Of a stretch of DNA of 64,000 nt, positions 1 through 10,750 are shown piece by piece. Positions within the stretch are counted from its first letter, which is position 1, and every line of letters starts with the position of its first letter. Source of the stretch: Diploptera punctata (Eukaryota > Arthropoda > Insecta > Blattodea > Blaberidae). The stretch is taken from assembly GCA_030220185.1 (NCBI GenBank), contig JASPKZ010001601.1, positions 992,001 to 1,056,000 on the forward strand, read 5' to 3'. Under the pieces are notes generated by a model. It had not been told where the DNA came from, ran no database searches, and saw nothing but the letters and a program-made list of their open reading frames with translations. Position numbers and translations under genes: made by a program.

Positions 1-166
1 GAGGTGAAACACGACTGTCATTGGTGTAAAACAGAATTCATTGAAACGTGATTGGTCATTGACTACCGTCTGCGACATGAGTTAAATAGTCTAGATAAAT
101 TCACTCCTCGCTTCGTGAGTCGTGACTTTATCGATAATTTTGAAATCACTCGTGGCTTTACTATGA
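1..166 (+). mobile_element. Foldback element, right end
   Basis: This is the right-hand end of a foldback family that recurs near 27.5, 37.5, 42.5, 50.8 and 53.7 kb. It holds the shared stretch gattggtcattgac and atgagttaaatag, followed by a terminal hairpin-rich segment around 105-166. That segment is the reverse complement of the left ends seen at 50.77 and 53.70 kb (ccacgagtgatttcc, tatcgataaattcac). The left part lies outside the window. No coding sequence was seen, so it is non-autonomous. Confidence 0.7.
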
Positions 167-433
167 TAAATCCCTTAAAATGGAGGGTTATACTGGGTCT
201 AGAATCTGTGCTTGTAAACCAGTAGGCTGCCTTGTTAGGATTATTGACTCATTTATTTATTTATTTTTGTTGAATTTCATTGATTTAATTTAACCATATT
301 TTGTGAAACGTTGATCTACTCGTATGATGAAATGGGTAACTGGAATTAAATTCTAATCCGTCCTCGAGATCTCCAAAATGAGTTTCAAACGCTACACTCG
401 AGTCAACTATTTCGGTAGATTATTAATTCTCAA

Positions 434-765
434 AAAAGGGCCTGGAAGGCCCTTGGCTGACCATCCGGCTGCTGGCCTCACATCCACATGTGTTAATCAC
501 AGCTGTAGACGATCATCTAGCCAGTGTAGGGGTGACATGTGGTCAGCATGTCGGGTCCCCCAGCCGTTATAGCTGGTCTTCTCAACCTGGAACCGCTACT
601 TATTGTAGCTATCCAAATGCCTCACGATGCTGGGTGGGTACTGGTCCCATACTGGCCGAAATTCAATGAGAAAATGTCTTCCCCCATGGAGATTCGAACC
701 AGCGGAAGTCCCGTAGCTCTGCGCGAAGGCTTCCTGCCTTAACCACTTGGCTACGGCGCGGGACA
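434..765 (-). mobile_element. tRNA-derived SINE, family 1
   Basis: Read on the minus strand, the element starts with a tRNA-like head. Its A box (gtagcc-agtggttaagg type) resembles class II tRNAs (Leu/Ser), and its B box is ggttcgaatctcc. A conserved body of about 250 bases follows, ending in a ggccttccaggccc hairpin and a T-rich tail. A 13-bp direct repeat (tattaattctcaa) flanks it at 421-433 and 766-778 and is the target-site duplication, so this copy is full length. Confidence 0.88.
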
Positions 766-827
766 TATTAATTCTCAATTTTCTATAATTCCAACAATAC
801 TGTTAACTCGAAAAATGTATTCCATTG

Positions 828-1115
828 CACAGTAATTCTGCCCGAGGGCAGGCCTTTCATGCAATGCTTTGCAGCGTTATTAGGGAATTATAGGTGTGGT
901 AGCTTCCCGTTGCTTTCCACACCGGTGAAGGATGATGATGATAATAAGGATGATGATGATGGCCGGATGATTTTCGGGGACCGTTGGGCCCTAAGCTTCC
1001 TGACATTTGCCTTATAGGTGAGGAAAAACCGCCAGGAGCCTATCCCGACCGGGAATCGAACCCGGGCCCGCTGCGTGACAAGCCAGCGCGCTACCTCCAG
1101 ACCACAGCGGTGGAC
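828..1115 (-). mobile_element. tRNA-derived SINE, family 2
   Basis: On the minus strand this reads gtccaccgctgtggtct-like A box, then cccgggttcgattcccggt (B box), then a body ending in a gcccgaagg / ccttcgggc-type tail. It is the long-tail variant of family 2, shared with the copies at 17343-17640, 22780 and 44758. An internal gat/atc trinucleotide run lies near 929-960. Confidence 0.82.
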
Positions 1116-1127
1116 CCGAAATACATT

Positions 1128-1420
1128 AGCAGTACATTCCTCAGACCAATAGCAGGATATCAAAGAACAGACAAAAAAAATAACACAGAAATAAGACAAC
1201 TAAAAGTAGAGGAATTAAACACAACAATAGTGAAATACAGAACAAACTGGAAAGAACACTTGGCAAGGATGACTGAGAATAGAATACCAAAAGCAGCATA
1301 CAGCTATTCACCATGAGGAGGAAGAAGTTTGGGAAGACCAAAGAAAAGATGGAAACAGCAGCAATTTGGAGACGGAACAGGCTAGTAAATAAGCCTAAAC
1401 TGTGAAAAAGAAGAAGAAGA
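1128..1420 (+). mobile_element. LINE 3' fragment (C-terminal tail)
   Basis: The plus strand encodes the end of a non-LTR retrotransposon polyprotein. It contains LRPIAGYQ, then WKEHLARMTENRIPKAA, then a GRSLGRPKKRW-like basic motif, broken by a stop codon. These post-RT tail motifs recur throughout the window. The piece ends in a gaagaagaag run. It is 5'-truncated and not functional, and its family is the same as the minus-strand fragment at 20830-21320. Confidence 0.75.
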
Positions 1421-3182
1421 CGTTTTTAGCCGAGATTAGCTACACCAGTTGACATCACTAAAAGAACAGAATTCTTAATTTCCATGTAGGAGTTATGAAA
1501 GAGTCGGAATGACTTAAATGAAATTCTTACTTACTGGACTCTAGTTACTGTTGGACTAATTTGTCTAGTTGTTTGTTGAATGGCTTCATGCGTAACTGAA
1601 GCTTCATGGTCATAAGAGGAGGGGGAACTAGTGATTATGTAAAAAAAAATCCATTTCCTGCAGATTGCTTCCTGCGCACTTGGTGCAGATACGAGAGAGT
1701 CTTCATTCTAGAATAAAGAAACCACTTAATGTAATTTGCAAATCTTACACTGTATTATGCAAGTTTGTGGAAATAAACATTTTGATTATTATTTTTAAGA
1801 CTGATGTTAAATACAAAATTGGTGCCTTGTAAGTCAGTCGTCCTCAATTAAATTATTTAATTTCATCAAGTAGTTCCAATATGGAGTCCTTTCAAAAACT
1901 ACGTTTCATCTTCTGCATTTTAACTGGTGCTGATGCTGTTGTATAAGCTATACAACGGGTTTAGGTCTGCAGTGAAGAAGTATTTTAGTCAGTTCTTCAT
2001 TATTTTCCACGTTGTGGGCGCAATTTTGAAGAAGTAATTCTTTTCCCATGTTATGACGATGTTTTGAAGCAGCTAACTCTCTTCAATCCCGATGTTGTAG
2101 TAACATTTTGAAGGATTAGTGTCCCAAAATAATAAATAAGAATTACTGGTTCAGGTTGGGTTTGATTTTCGGTAGAGCTGGATTCTCTTCTCAAGGTCGA
2201 AGTTGGTACACAAGATAGGAATACACTTTAAAAATAAATGATTCATGTAGAACTAGTTACAAATTTTATAAATTATATGCAGACTGACTAGTGTAATTCT
2301 GTTATAATTTTAAAGAACATTATTACATCACATTATTTTATATTTAAATTCTATTGGTTAATGGTCCATTAAATACCAGGTTTAAATTTGATTTGTTAAA
2401 TCAAAAAGTTGATTGTTTTAACATCCAATCAGAATTTAGTATACTTTTATTTAAAAATATTAAGTTAAGCAGGTGTTCCTATTACAGTTATAACAGAAAG
2501 CTTTATATTTCAGACAACAATGACTTAAGACAATTTTAAAAGCATTATTTAGAAAGACTGTTATATAATACAATTTCTTTAATTGTTACTGAGGCATTTT
2601 TATTCAACAATGAACAACAATTAATTATTTAGATGTTTTTCTTTATTTAAGTTATATTTAAATATTAAAAGAATTTTAAAATATAAAATTATTAACTTAA
2701 ACTTTCATATTTATTATGATATTAAAATCCTACTATAGCAGGTGTGTTCTCGTTGAGTAGGAATACAGATCTATTCAACAAGAACACACCCGCAGACCTA
2801 AACCAAATTACCAAAAGATAACGTGGATGGTTTTCAATCTCATGTCTTTAATTATTTATTGCTAATTGGCATTATGTTTAAGATGCAGTTTAAAATGTAC
2901 TTTTCTCTTGGTAACCAGAAGATAGGCCTATGACCTTATAAATTAAGATGCTAGGAATATCAGCTGATTTGTTGTGAAAGTGACTTATTTAACAAAAATA
3001 TAGCCTAAGCGCGGAATTTTTGGCACGAATAAACTGTTAAATATTGGAGAATCTCCAAAAAAAACTACATATTTTGTTGAATTCTAGTAAATTCAAGTCA
3101 AAATATTAATTCGTGGAAGATTTTCAATATTGTAACGGCTTAAACTTATTTTCTCTCATAGTAACAAGAAACAACCGAAGGC
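1421..3182. other. No gene seen; AT-rich spacer
   Basis: I see no coding sequence, splice-site series or RNA gene. Two short matches in inverted orientation (ggtttaggtctgc near 1961 and gcagacctaaacc near 2793) could be the ends of an old small inverted-repeat element. A hairpin, caggtgtgttct with its partner agaacacacc, lies at 2739-2789. Confidence 0.5.
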
Positions 3183-3445
3183 TTCGTAGCGCAAGCGGTT
3201 CGACGCTCGCCTCTTTCTGCTAGGGTCTCGAGATCGAATCTCGGTCACTCCATGTGGGTTTCGTGATGGAAACGAAGCTTGGGCAGGTTTTCTGGGAGTT
3301 TCTGCTAATTTTTCCTGCCACAAATTTCATTCCACCATTTCTCCGTACCCATTAAATTAGTTTCATATCGTTGATCCGTCCCTGTCATTTACAAAGCTCT
3401 ATAAATATATACGGGCTTCGTGTCATCTCTCGACCTGGGCCTGAG
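3183..3445 (+). mobile_element. tRNA-derived SINE, family 5
   Basis: The tRNA-like head starts ggcttcgtagcgcaagcggt (A box). Its B box is gatcgaatctcgg, and a body with tttcgtgatggaaacgaagc follows. Only one copy is seen in this window, so it is assigned as a SINE from its split pol III promoter and non-coding body. Confidence 0.6.
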
Positions 3446-3515
3446 TTGAGGACAGTATTTATTATATTTAGTTATTTGTTTATTTATAAACAGGTTTACA
3501 ATGTAATAAAACATC

Positions 3516-3722
3516 TTAATGTGCCCAAAGCTTCTTAAGTTTTTTTATCTTCTTTCTCCGTTCTTCTCTATCTTCCCGTTCCAATTCTTCCAGACCTAGC
3601 TCCCTCATACCTCTTCTTACATCATCCATCCATTTAAATCTATGTCGACCTCTCTTTCCTTTTTCAGGTGGAATCCATTCCAAAGCGTGTCTGGGTAACA
3701 TTTTCTCTGGCATTCTATGTAT
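3516..3722 (-). mobile_element. LINE 3' fragment
   Basis: The minus strand encodes a retrotransposon C-terminal tail with HIHRMPEKMLPRHALEW, then GKRGRHRFKWMDDVRRGM and a charged end. This is the same motif order as other LINE tails here (HV-RM, GRR-GRP-RW) but from a different family. It is abutted head-to-head by the LINE fragment that begins near 3723. Confidence 0.7.
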
Positions 3723-4245
3723 ATGACCAACTCCTTTCAAAAAACGTTAAACTGAAAATATATAAAACTATTATTCTAACCAGTTATATTATATGGGTGC
3801 GAAACATGGATTCTTACTTTAAGGGAGGAAAGGAGATTACGAGTATTTGAGAATAAAGTTCTTAGGAAAATTTTTGGACCAAAGAGAGATGAACAGACAG
3901 GTGAATGGAGAAGACTACATAACAATGAACTACATGGTCTTTATAGGAAGCCAGATATAATAAGAACAGTTAAGTCTCGTAGACTGCGATGGGCAGGACA
4001 TGTTGCACGTATGGGGAATGAAAGACTTGCATGGAAGCTTCTTGTAGGAAAGCCAGAGGGAAAACGCCCAGTTGGTAGACCAAGAATGAGGTGGGAGAAT
4101 AACATTAACTATGATTTGAGGGAAGTAGATTATACAGGGAATGATTGGAAAGCATTAGCTCAGGATAGGGATGTATGGAGAGCTTATGTCCGCGCGGCCA
4201 TGAACCTACGGGTTCGATAGTGCCAGTGAGTAAGTAAGTAAGTAT
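3723..4245 (+). mobile_element. LINE family B, 3' fragment
   Basis: The fragment encodes the post-RT region (NVKLKIYKTIIL) through to the tail AGHVARMGNERLAWKLLVGK, GRPRMRWENN and YTGNDWKALAQDRDVWRAYV. It ends in gttcgatagtgccagtgag followed by a gtaa repeat, the typical 3' end of this family. Frame breaks near 3790 and 3850 make it a dead 5'-truncated copy. Family B is also found at 9.2, 29.0, 35.1, 36.4, 47.9 and 49.9-52.5 kb. Confidence 0.87.
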
Positions 4246-4474
4246 TCTACGTATATGACCATACTATTCTAGTTGTCTGTATCTCACAGAATCTAATATT
4301 GAATTTTGGATTTAGTTGTGTGATGATTGTATTTCTGATATTTTTTTTTTTTTTGAGCGTCTGAAACAATCCATTTCAGTGGACATAAGCTTTAAACTGA
4401 AATTTTTATTCAACTGCCAAGTTTCTCTACCATATGTTAGCCTGCTTCGAATTATGGATTTGTAATTTTAATTA

Positions 4475-4823
4475 GTCCCGCGCCGTAGCCGAGCGGTTAA
4501 GGTAGGAAGCCTTGGCGCAGAGCTACGGGACTTGCGCTGGTTCGAGTCTCCATGGGGGAAGAAATTTTCTCATGGTATTTCGGCCAGTATGGGACCGGTG
4601 CCCACCCAGCATCGTGAGGCAATTGGGTAGCTACAATAAGTAGCGGCTCCAGGTTGAGGAACCAGCTATAACGGCTGGGGGACTCGACATGCTAACCACA
4701 TGTCACCCCTACACTGGCTGTTGATCATCTACCTCTGTGATTGACACATGTGGATGTGAAGGGCCAGCAGCCGGCTGGTAAAAGGGCAACCGCTGAAAAG
4801 TGGAAAGACCCTCAATCAATCGG
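4475..4823 (+). mobile_element. SINE family 1, LINE-A-head variant
   Basis: This is a full-length short element flanked by an 11-bp duplication (aattttaatta) at 4464-4474 and 4824-4834. It begins gtcccgcgccgtagccgagc (A box) and has the B box ggttcgagtctcc. It ends gaaaagtggaaagaccctca instead of the ggcctnnnaggcc tail of ordinary family 1 copies. Its whole length matches the first 340 bases or so of the LINE inserted at 58934-62422. Confidence 0.9.
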
Positions 4824-4834
4824 AATTTTAATTA

Positions 4835-6066
4835 TATTTATTCTATAGTAAAAATAAAGCAGATGGAACGAGCTGATTCGATGGTAAGTTTAAAAACCAT
4901 TTTCGTTGCTTATTGAACTCAAATCCCGGTGGCAGCCAACCTTCTGCGGATATGTTGATGGGTTTACTCAGTTGTCTGAGATACGATGGTAGGCTAATTT
5001 ATTGAACATGAAATTCAGTAACAGTGTAAATAGTTCACAGAAAACATGTGTTAAATTAATTAAAATCTGTGGCACAGTACTGAACACCCAAGGTCTACTG
5101 AAATGGTTGCAGTTACTTGCAACAGATAATCACGCGGTTAGTGTGACAGTCCACAACCTTGGTTTTAGATTTCTTGACCTTCAGGATGCCAGCCAGGCCC
5201 GTTTACCGTTAAATCGCAGAGGCGATTCACCAACACACGTAATGCATTCTAATATTAGTTTAAGATATACGTCAAAGACACTAGATTTGTTTATTATCCA
5301 AAATGTCGAAACATTAAAAAAATAATAATACTAGGAACAACAGCCTGCCTCTGTGTTGTAACTCAAAGGCCCTCTTATTCCTTGCTGGCCTATAGGGCGA
5401 GGCAATTCATGATTTTGCATCTTTTTTTATGAAGGTTAAAACATTGATTGAATATATGAAAATGTGCGGCATTAAAAAACGGATTAAATAAAAGCAATTT
5501 GTTAGCGCATTTTTTTTTTGCATTTTCTTAACTTTTTAGGGATAGGTCATTTTTTTGGCAATTTTTAGGTAATTTTGGGCATTTTTTTTACACTTTTCCG
5601 GAAGGCTGTGACTTTATTTGCATTTGATTTAAGATTTTTATTATAATTCAGTATTTTTCCTTGTCAATACAATTTCTTGGAATTAAGTAGTTGCTTTGCT
5701 AATTACTACCACTATTTTTCAAGGTATGTGCATAATGAACTTGCCCACTTCTAGAAATTTGATTCAATTTCTTAGAGCTTGTACCCTTATTCTGATTGTT
5801 AACTGCAATTCAAAATAGTTGTAAAAGTGCACTGTGTAATTCCAATGGATTTTTTGCAATAAAAGGTGCTGTAATGTGTATCTTTTAAATACTTTTCTTT
5901 TAATATTTTGATGTCAAGTTAAATTTTATGTAATTCAGTAATCAAGTGAGTACTTAATCTAATAAATAGTATTTTTATTGGTAATTCTTAACTTTTTATT
6001 TGTAATTTTTTAATTTTATCGGTCATTTTTTGCACTTTTTAGGCCATAAAAGCATTTTTTATTTTA
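4835..6066. other. No gene seen; T-rich spacer
   Basis: No exon-like sequence was recognised. The right half (5390-6060) holds many degenerate repeats of a tttttgcattttt type unit on the plus strand. Similar T-rich sequence resumes at 6325-6380, so the palindromes at 6067-6690 may have landed in it. Confidence 0.5.
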
Positions 6067-6290
6067 AAATTATTATAAAATTATAGAATATTCACCTGAA
6101 AGGTCCGTCTCCTCAACTTAATTATCATTTAACTGTAGCGCTTTCGGGACTTGTCCCATCATCGGCAGGATTCAAAACCAGTTTTGAATCCTGCCGATGA
6201 TGGGACAAGTCCAGAAAGCGCTACAGTTAAATGATAATTAAGTTGAGGAGACGGACCTTTCAGGTGAATATTCTATAATTTTATATTTTA
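6067..6290. repeat. Near-perfect palindrome, PLE-type ends
   Basis: Two arms of about 110 bases meet with almost no spacer near 6180. Each arm contains cctgccgatgatgggacaag followed by gaaagcgctacag, a hammerhead-ribozyme-like arrangement. The same unit recurs, with a longer centre, at 38873-39230. Like other hammerhead-bearing units in this window it is probably derived from a Penelope-like element terminal repeat. That origin is inferred, because no coding sequence lies between the arms. Confidence 0.75.
6133..6170 (-). ncRNA. Hammerhead-like core, type A
   Basis: On the minus strand the order is helix I strand ctg, core ccgatga, an extra t, stem II gggac-aa-gtccc, gaa, helix III ag-cg-ct, cleavable a, then cag closing helix I. 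The canonical core is CUGANGA...GAA, so the second core base deviates (U to C). Helix III has only two pairs. The opposite arm (plus, from about 6188) has a broken stem II. Confidence 0.5.
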
Positions 6291-6435
6291 ATTTTGAATA
6301 AACCTCAACGGAACACATCATGAATCTTATAAAAGTTGATTTTTTATTTTGCATTTTTTACCAATTTATAGGTCATTAAATGCCATGCCCTAGTTATAAA
6401 TAATCAATTGAGTTGGTTTTTACTTGATGAAAATT

Positions 6436-6690
6436 CATATTTATTAATTAAATAAAAATAAAACTTAGATTTTCATATTTATTAAGATATAATTCAGTGA
6501 CAGTTGTTTCGGTACGCTGTACCTTCTTCACACTTGTTAACAAATTATGAATTGTGCTATTATAGTGGCTATAATAACACAATTCATAATTTAACATGTC
6601 TGAAGAAGGTACAGCGTACCGAAACAACTGTCACTGAATTATATCTTAATAAATATGAAAATCAAAGTTTTATTTTTATTTAATTAATAT
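6436..6690. repeat. Palindrome with hammerhead-like core C
   Basis: Two arms (left about 6436-6545, right about 6594-6690) are inverted copies beginning and ending in aattaaataaaaataaaac-type sequence. The centre has a second hairpin (attgtgctattatag / ctataataacacaat). The arms carry gaaggtacagcgtaccgaaa, the core of a hammerhead-like fold, intact only in the right arm. Confidence 0.75.
6598..6633 (+). ncRNA. Hammerhead-like ribozyme core, type C
   Basis: The core ctgaaga is at 6600-6606. One extra a follows, then stem II ggtac-agc-gtacc (6608-6620), gaa (6621-6623), helix III aca-ac-tgt (6624-6631) and the cleavable c at 6632. A two-pair start of helix I (gt/ac) is followed by an internal loop and an outer helix ataatt/aattat. 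All invariant core positions are present except for the one-base insertion before stem II. Confidence 0.6.
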
Positions 6691-6694
6691 ATAT

Positions 6695-7072
6695 GTCCAC
6701 AGCTGTGGTCTCGAGGTAGCGTGCTGCCTTGTCACGCAGCGGGCCCGGGTTCGATCCCCGGTCGGGACAGTTTTTCTGGGTGAGGTTTTTATCAGGGTTT
6801 TTCCTCACCTGTAACAGACAAATGCCAGGAAAACTTGAAGACCCAAACGGTCCCTGAAATCATATGGCCATCGCAATCATCATCATTCATATTCATCTTA
6901 GGTTAAGCTTAGGATTAGGGACTCTCCTGGCGCATCACAATCATCATCATCATATCATCGGGGCAACGTAACCCCGCCTTCCAGGCGCCCCAACCTCAGA
7001 AGTGGGTTACAAGTACGCCATGCCAGAAGAGAAACCAGGAATGTCGAAAGACAAACCTGGGGCATTTGAAAA
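6695..7072 (+). mobile_element. tRNA-derived SINE, family 2
   Basis: The head is gtccacagctgtggtctcga with the B box gggttcgatcccc, followed by tttttctgggtgaggttttt. The body ends in a ggcatttg-A-rich tail. This is the short-tail variant containing aaccccgccttccaggcgcc, also seen at 8319-8695 and 16989-17335. Confidence 0.87.
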
Positions 7073-7524
7073 AAAACAAACATATATTATAAATAGTACA
7101 ACGTGTCCTTAAAACCCGGTAACACTTTTCTTATTTAATTACTCAAAAACGAAACATCATAAAGGTTTCGATTATATATCATATGAAAGAGGAAATTATT
7201 AAAAACCGAGAAATAGCGAGGTTTTTAATTTCCAAGATCCTGTAAAACACTTCGCAAACATGCATTGTACATTGTTTTTTGCACAATGGCGTCCCGCAGT
7301 CCGCTACCTCGAGATCTCAGCGGTGGACTAGTTACAAATATACAAATAGTCATACACTATTAAGAAAACTGTGATCTCATTATGTTGTGAGTTTATACCT
7401 GTACATCCCCACGTGACGTAAACATGTGGAAGTTAATTAAACGAATTAATTTAATTACGCTTATCTCTCTACATATGTCAACAAGTGACAAGTGGTTAGC
7501 TCATCTCAAAGAGAAACCCAGTAC

Positions 7525-7690
7525 GCTGTTAAGATTACTTGGAAAATCTTCAGACTCCGAACTCACGGCTTAAAGTCTCTCAACGGTGGACTATTGTCCC
7601 ATGAATTTTTCCATTCTAAAAAAATATCCATCAACCCCGGTGAGGTCTTAACCCGTGACCCTCGAGAGCAGAGGCTAGGAATTTAACCCT
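7525..7690 (-). mobile_element. SINE family 3, degenerate copy
   Basis: The minus strand resembles the first half of the SINE at 10751-11146. It has the cctagcctctg-ctcgagggtc head region, then atggaaaaattcatgggaca and a region matching the family 3 sequence ggcttaagccgtgag. It is clearly older than the copies at 10.75 and 45.5 kb. Confidence 0.6.
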
Positions 7691-8089
7691 TAGGACCACT
7701 TATTTTGATCTCATGATATTAGATAAAATAAGCTATATTCCTATAAACTGTTTTGTATAAATAACGCCATGCATGCTACAAAAGGAGGTGCCATTTAATG
7801 AAATAACACGGGGAAAAAATCAATGTTCATCAACAGAACTAATCGTGCTCTGAAATGTGAGTTCATCAAGAGTTCAACGACTTCAGAGAAATAATATTCT
7901 GCTGATAAAAGCTATTTGACTTTTTATAAAAAAACATAAGGATACTGCAATGTAGTAAGAGGTTTTGACTTCTTGCAAAACGTGAAACTTAATTCTGTTT
8001 ATGTTAAGAAGTTTTTCTTCACTAACATCCGGAAATCATACTTTTTTATGTTTCTTTCTATATTCTGATATAACTTAAACACAAGATCA

Positions 8090-8318
8090 CAACATAGTCT
8101 CTTGCTTAATATACCGCAACATAGGACATCACATCACTCCATGTCATATACCATCTTCACTTCTCGCAACTGGAATTCCCTACCACAAGAAATAAGGGGC
8201 TGCCGGACATTGGCAACTTTTAAAAGAAATCTAAATTAATATATTTGCTCTAACCTCGACTTCATCATTACCCAGTGTAAGGTATATATATATTAATTGG
8301 TGGTTCTCGTATAATACT
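8090..8318 (+). mobile_element. CR1/L2-type LINE 3' end (left piece)
   Basis: The plus strand encodes RNWNSLPQEIRGCRTLATFK before a stop near 8238. That motif is typical of the very C-terminus of CR1/Jockey-type reverse transcriptases. The 3' untranslated part continues after the SINE at 8319-8695, ending with gaaggccttatggtcttaac and an att microsatellite near 9012. The host LINE was therefore split by the SINE. Confidence 0.65.
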
Positions 8319-8695
8319 TTTTTTTTCCAAATGCCCCAGGTTTGTCTTTCGGCATTCTTGGTTTCTCTCCTGGCATAGCGTACTTGTAACCCACTTCTGA
8401 GATTGGGGCACCTGGAAGGCGGGGTTACGTTGCCCTGATGATATGATGGATGATGATGATGGTGCGCCAGGAGAGTCCCTAATCCTAAGCTTAACCTAAG
8501 ATGAATATGAATGATGGTGATTGCGATGGCCATATGATTTCGGGGACCGTTTGGGCCTTAAAGTTTTCCTGACATTTGTCTTACAGGTGAGGAAAAACCC
8601 CGATAAAAACCTCATCCAGAAAAACTGTCCCGACCGGGGATCGAACCCGGGCCCGCTGCGTGATAAGGTAGCACCTCGAGACCACAGCGGTGGAC
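8319..8695 (-). mobile_element. tRNA-derived SINE, family 2
   Basis: This is a full family 2 copy in reverse orientation, ending at ccacagcggtggac. On the minus strand it shows the B box gggttcgatcccc and an A-rich 3' tail at 8319-8330. It is inserted within the 3' region of an older LINE. Confidence 0.87.
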
Positions 8696-8723
8696 ATTTC
8701 TTGTATAATTTATCACATTTATA

Positions 8724-8726
<3 letters not shown>

Positions 8727-8777
<51 letters not shown>

Positions 8778-8968
8778 CGTAAGTATTGTTATTATCGTAT
8801 AAAATGTTGTTTGTACATGACATTTACATTTCTACATTTAATGTATCTTTAACTGTTTATAATTAGTATAGTGTATATCTATATTTGTCAAATATTTATG
8901 TATTTGTGCTGGTTGAGTGGGAGAGAAGGCCTTATGGTCTTAACTCTGCCAGAATAAATAAAACATTA

Positions 8969-9012
<44 letters not shown>
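8727..9012 (+). repeat. LINE 3' UTR with two att microsatellites
   Basis: Runs of the trinucleotide att lie at 8727-8777 and 8971-9012. Between them is sequence ending in gttgagtgggagagaaggcc and ctctgccagaataaataaa. An inverted copy of the same end lies at 15181-15310, also fused to a trinucleotide run. This indicates that the microsatellite is part of the LINE 3' end. Confidence 0.75.
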
Positions 9013-9014
<2 letters not shown>

Positions 9015-9225
9015 AACAGAAAGAGTTCAGTTTAATTCTAAGAATATTGATTAGTGATCGAGGACTTGAGGTTATCGTTTGCTCATGCGACAAGTCAGAG
9101 GTCAAAATGCCCTGACACGCGACAAATCATACAGTTAATGAGATAATTTTCATGTCCTCATTTAATCGTTGTATAAAATATGATAATTTAATATAATTTA
9201 AACTCTCATACAACTCTATTCTCAC

Positions 9226-9845
9226 CTAATGCTTTCCAATCATTCCCTGTATAATCTACGTCTCTCAAATGGTTAATGTTATTCTCCCACCTCTATCTTG
9301 GTCTACCAACTGGGCGTTTTCCCTCTGGTTTTCCTACAAGAAGCTTCGATGCACGTCTTTCATTCCCCATTCGAGCCACATGTCCTGCCCATCGCAGTCT
9401 ATGAGACTTAACTGTTCTTATTATATCTGGCTTCCTGTAAAGACCACGTAGTTCATTGTTATGTAGTCTTCTCCATTCACCTGTCTGTTCATCTCTCTTT
9501 GGTACAACATTTTTCCTAATTACTTTATTCTCAAATGCTCGTAATATCCTTTCCTCCCTTAAAGTAAGAGTCCATGTTTCGCACCCATATAATATAACTG
9601 GTAGAATAATAGTTTTATATATTTTCAGTTTAACATTTTTTGAAAGGAGTTGGGAAGTCAAGAGTCCCTGTAATGCGTAATAGCACGCATTTCGAGAATT
9701 GAGCCTATGTTCAAATTCTTTGTGCATCTCATTCCTATTTGTTATTATTTATTCCAAGGTATTTGAATTCACCCACTTCTTCAAAATTTCCCTCATTTGT
9801 CATTAACTCTCCATTTCCATTATATAATACGGTATATTTGTAATG
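9226..9845 (-). mobile_element. LINE family B fragment
   Basis: The minus strand encodes MHKEFEHRLNSRNACYYALQ through LLSKNVKLKIYKTIILPVIL and the tail RLRWAGHVARMGNERRASKL, GRPR. The 3' gtaa tail is missing and there are substitutions. The piece is a decayed family B copy truncated at both ends. Confidence 0.83.
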
Positions 9846-10401
9846 TAATGTTTACACACTGTAACATTGGCTTATTTGTCATGTTAACCTTAGCCCTTAG
9901 GCAACCAAATATTAATATTTATAAAGATGATAAGTTATTATTGCAGTTTCCTTGAACCCAGTTCTATATCTCGGAAAGAAAGCATTCATACATATATGGA
10001 AGGGACAAGCTGTGGAACTTGGATCTTGACCCCCCTGAATGTACAAAGTTCATCGCAAAATAGCTCGCACTGATAAACAATTCAAATGCGCTAGTTATTT
10101 AAGTTTGCATATTTTACAGGAATGAATGACATTAAATTTAGATATTTTATCTAGGATCAATCTCAGAAAAAAAAAAAGAAATTCATCACAGTTAGAAATT
10201 GAAAAAAAAAGAATAGCACATGGATGGAGAGTAATTGTTATGCTGAGTTAATTATTACGGAATAAAAACATCATTTTTGTGCGATAGTGCGCAATGGCGA
10301 CCATGATTGAAATATCAACTTCCTACATTTCGGGGTTGCCAACCTAAATAACTATACTGTAATAAAATAACTATACTGTAATATTGCATATTACAAACAT
10401 G
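9846..10401. other. No gene seen
   Basis: This is AT-rich sequence with no recognised repeat family, exon or RNA gene. A short direct repeat (aataactatactgtaat) lies at 10345-10382. Confidence 0.5.
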
Positions 10402-10663
10402 GTCCACCTCTGTGGTCTCGAGGTAGCGTGCTGCCTTGTCACGCAGCAGGCCCGGGTTCGATCCCGGTCGGGGCAGTTTTTCTGGGTGAGGTTTTTATCG
10501 AGGTTTTTCCTCACCTGTAAGACAAACGTCAGGAAAACTTTAAGACCCAAACGGTCCCTGAAATCATACGGCCATCATTCATATTTATCTTAGATTAAGC
10601 TTAGGATTAGGGACTCTCCTGGCGCATCACAATCACCCATCATATCATCGGGGCAACGTAACC
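10402..10663 (+). mobile_element. tRNA-derived SINE, family 2
   Basis: The head is gtccacctctgtggtctcga with the B box gggttcgatcccgg. The body is intact to gggcaacgtaacc, where the copy is truncated. Confidence 0.85.
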
Positions 10664-10750
10664 GGGGAAGACGAATTTCTTGAGGGAGACAGAAAACCAC
10701 TGTATTGTGGATAAATTCAGAAATAAATTATTATTATTAATATTATTAAT

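Noticed and set aside
5002..5325. A 107-codon open frame as a small gene
   Set aside because: No recognised motif, no splice or repeat support, and composition like the surrounding spacer.
8727..8777. The att run as an independent repeat locus of interest
   Set aside because: It is the microsatellite tail of a LINE 3' end, also seen in reverse at 15185-15220.
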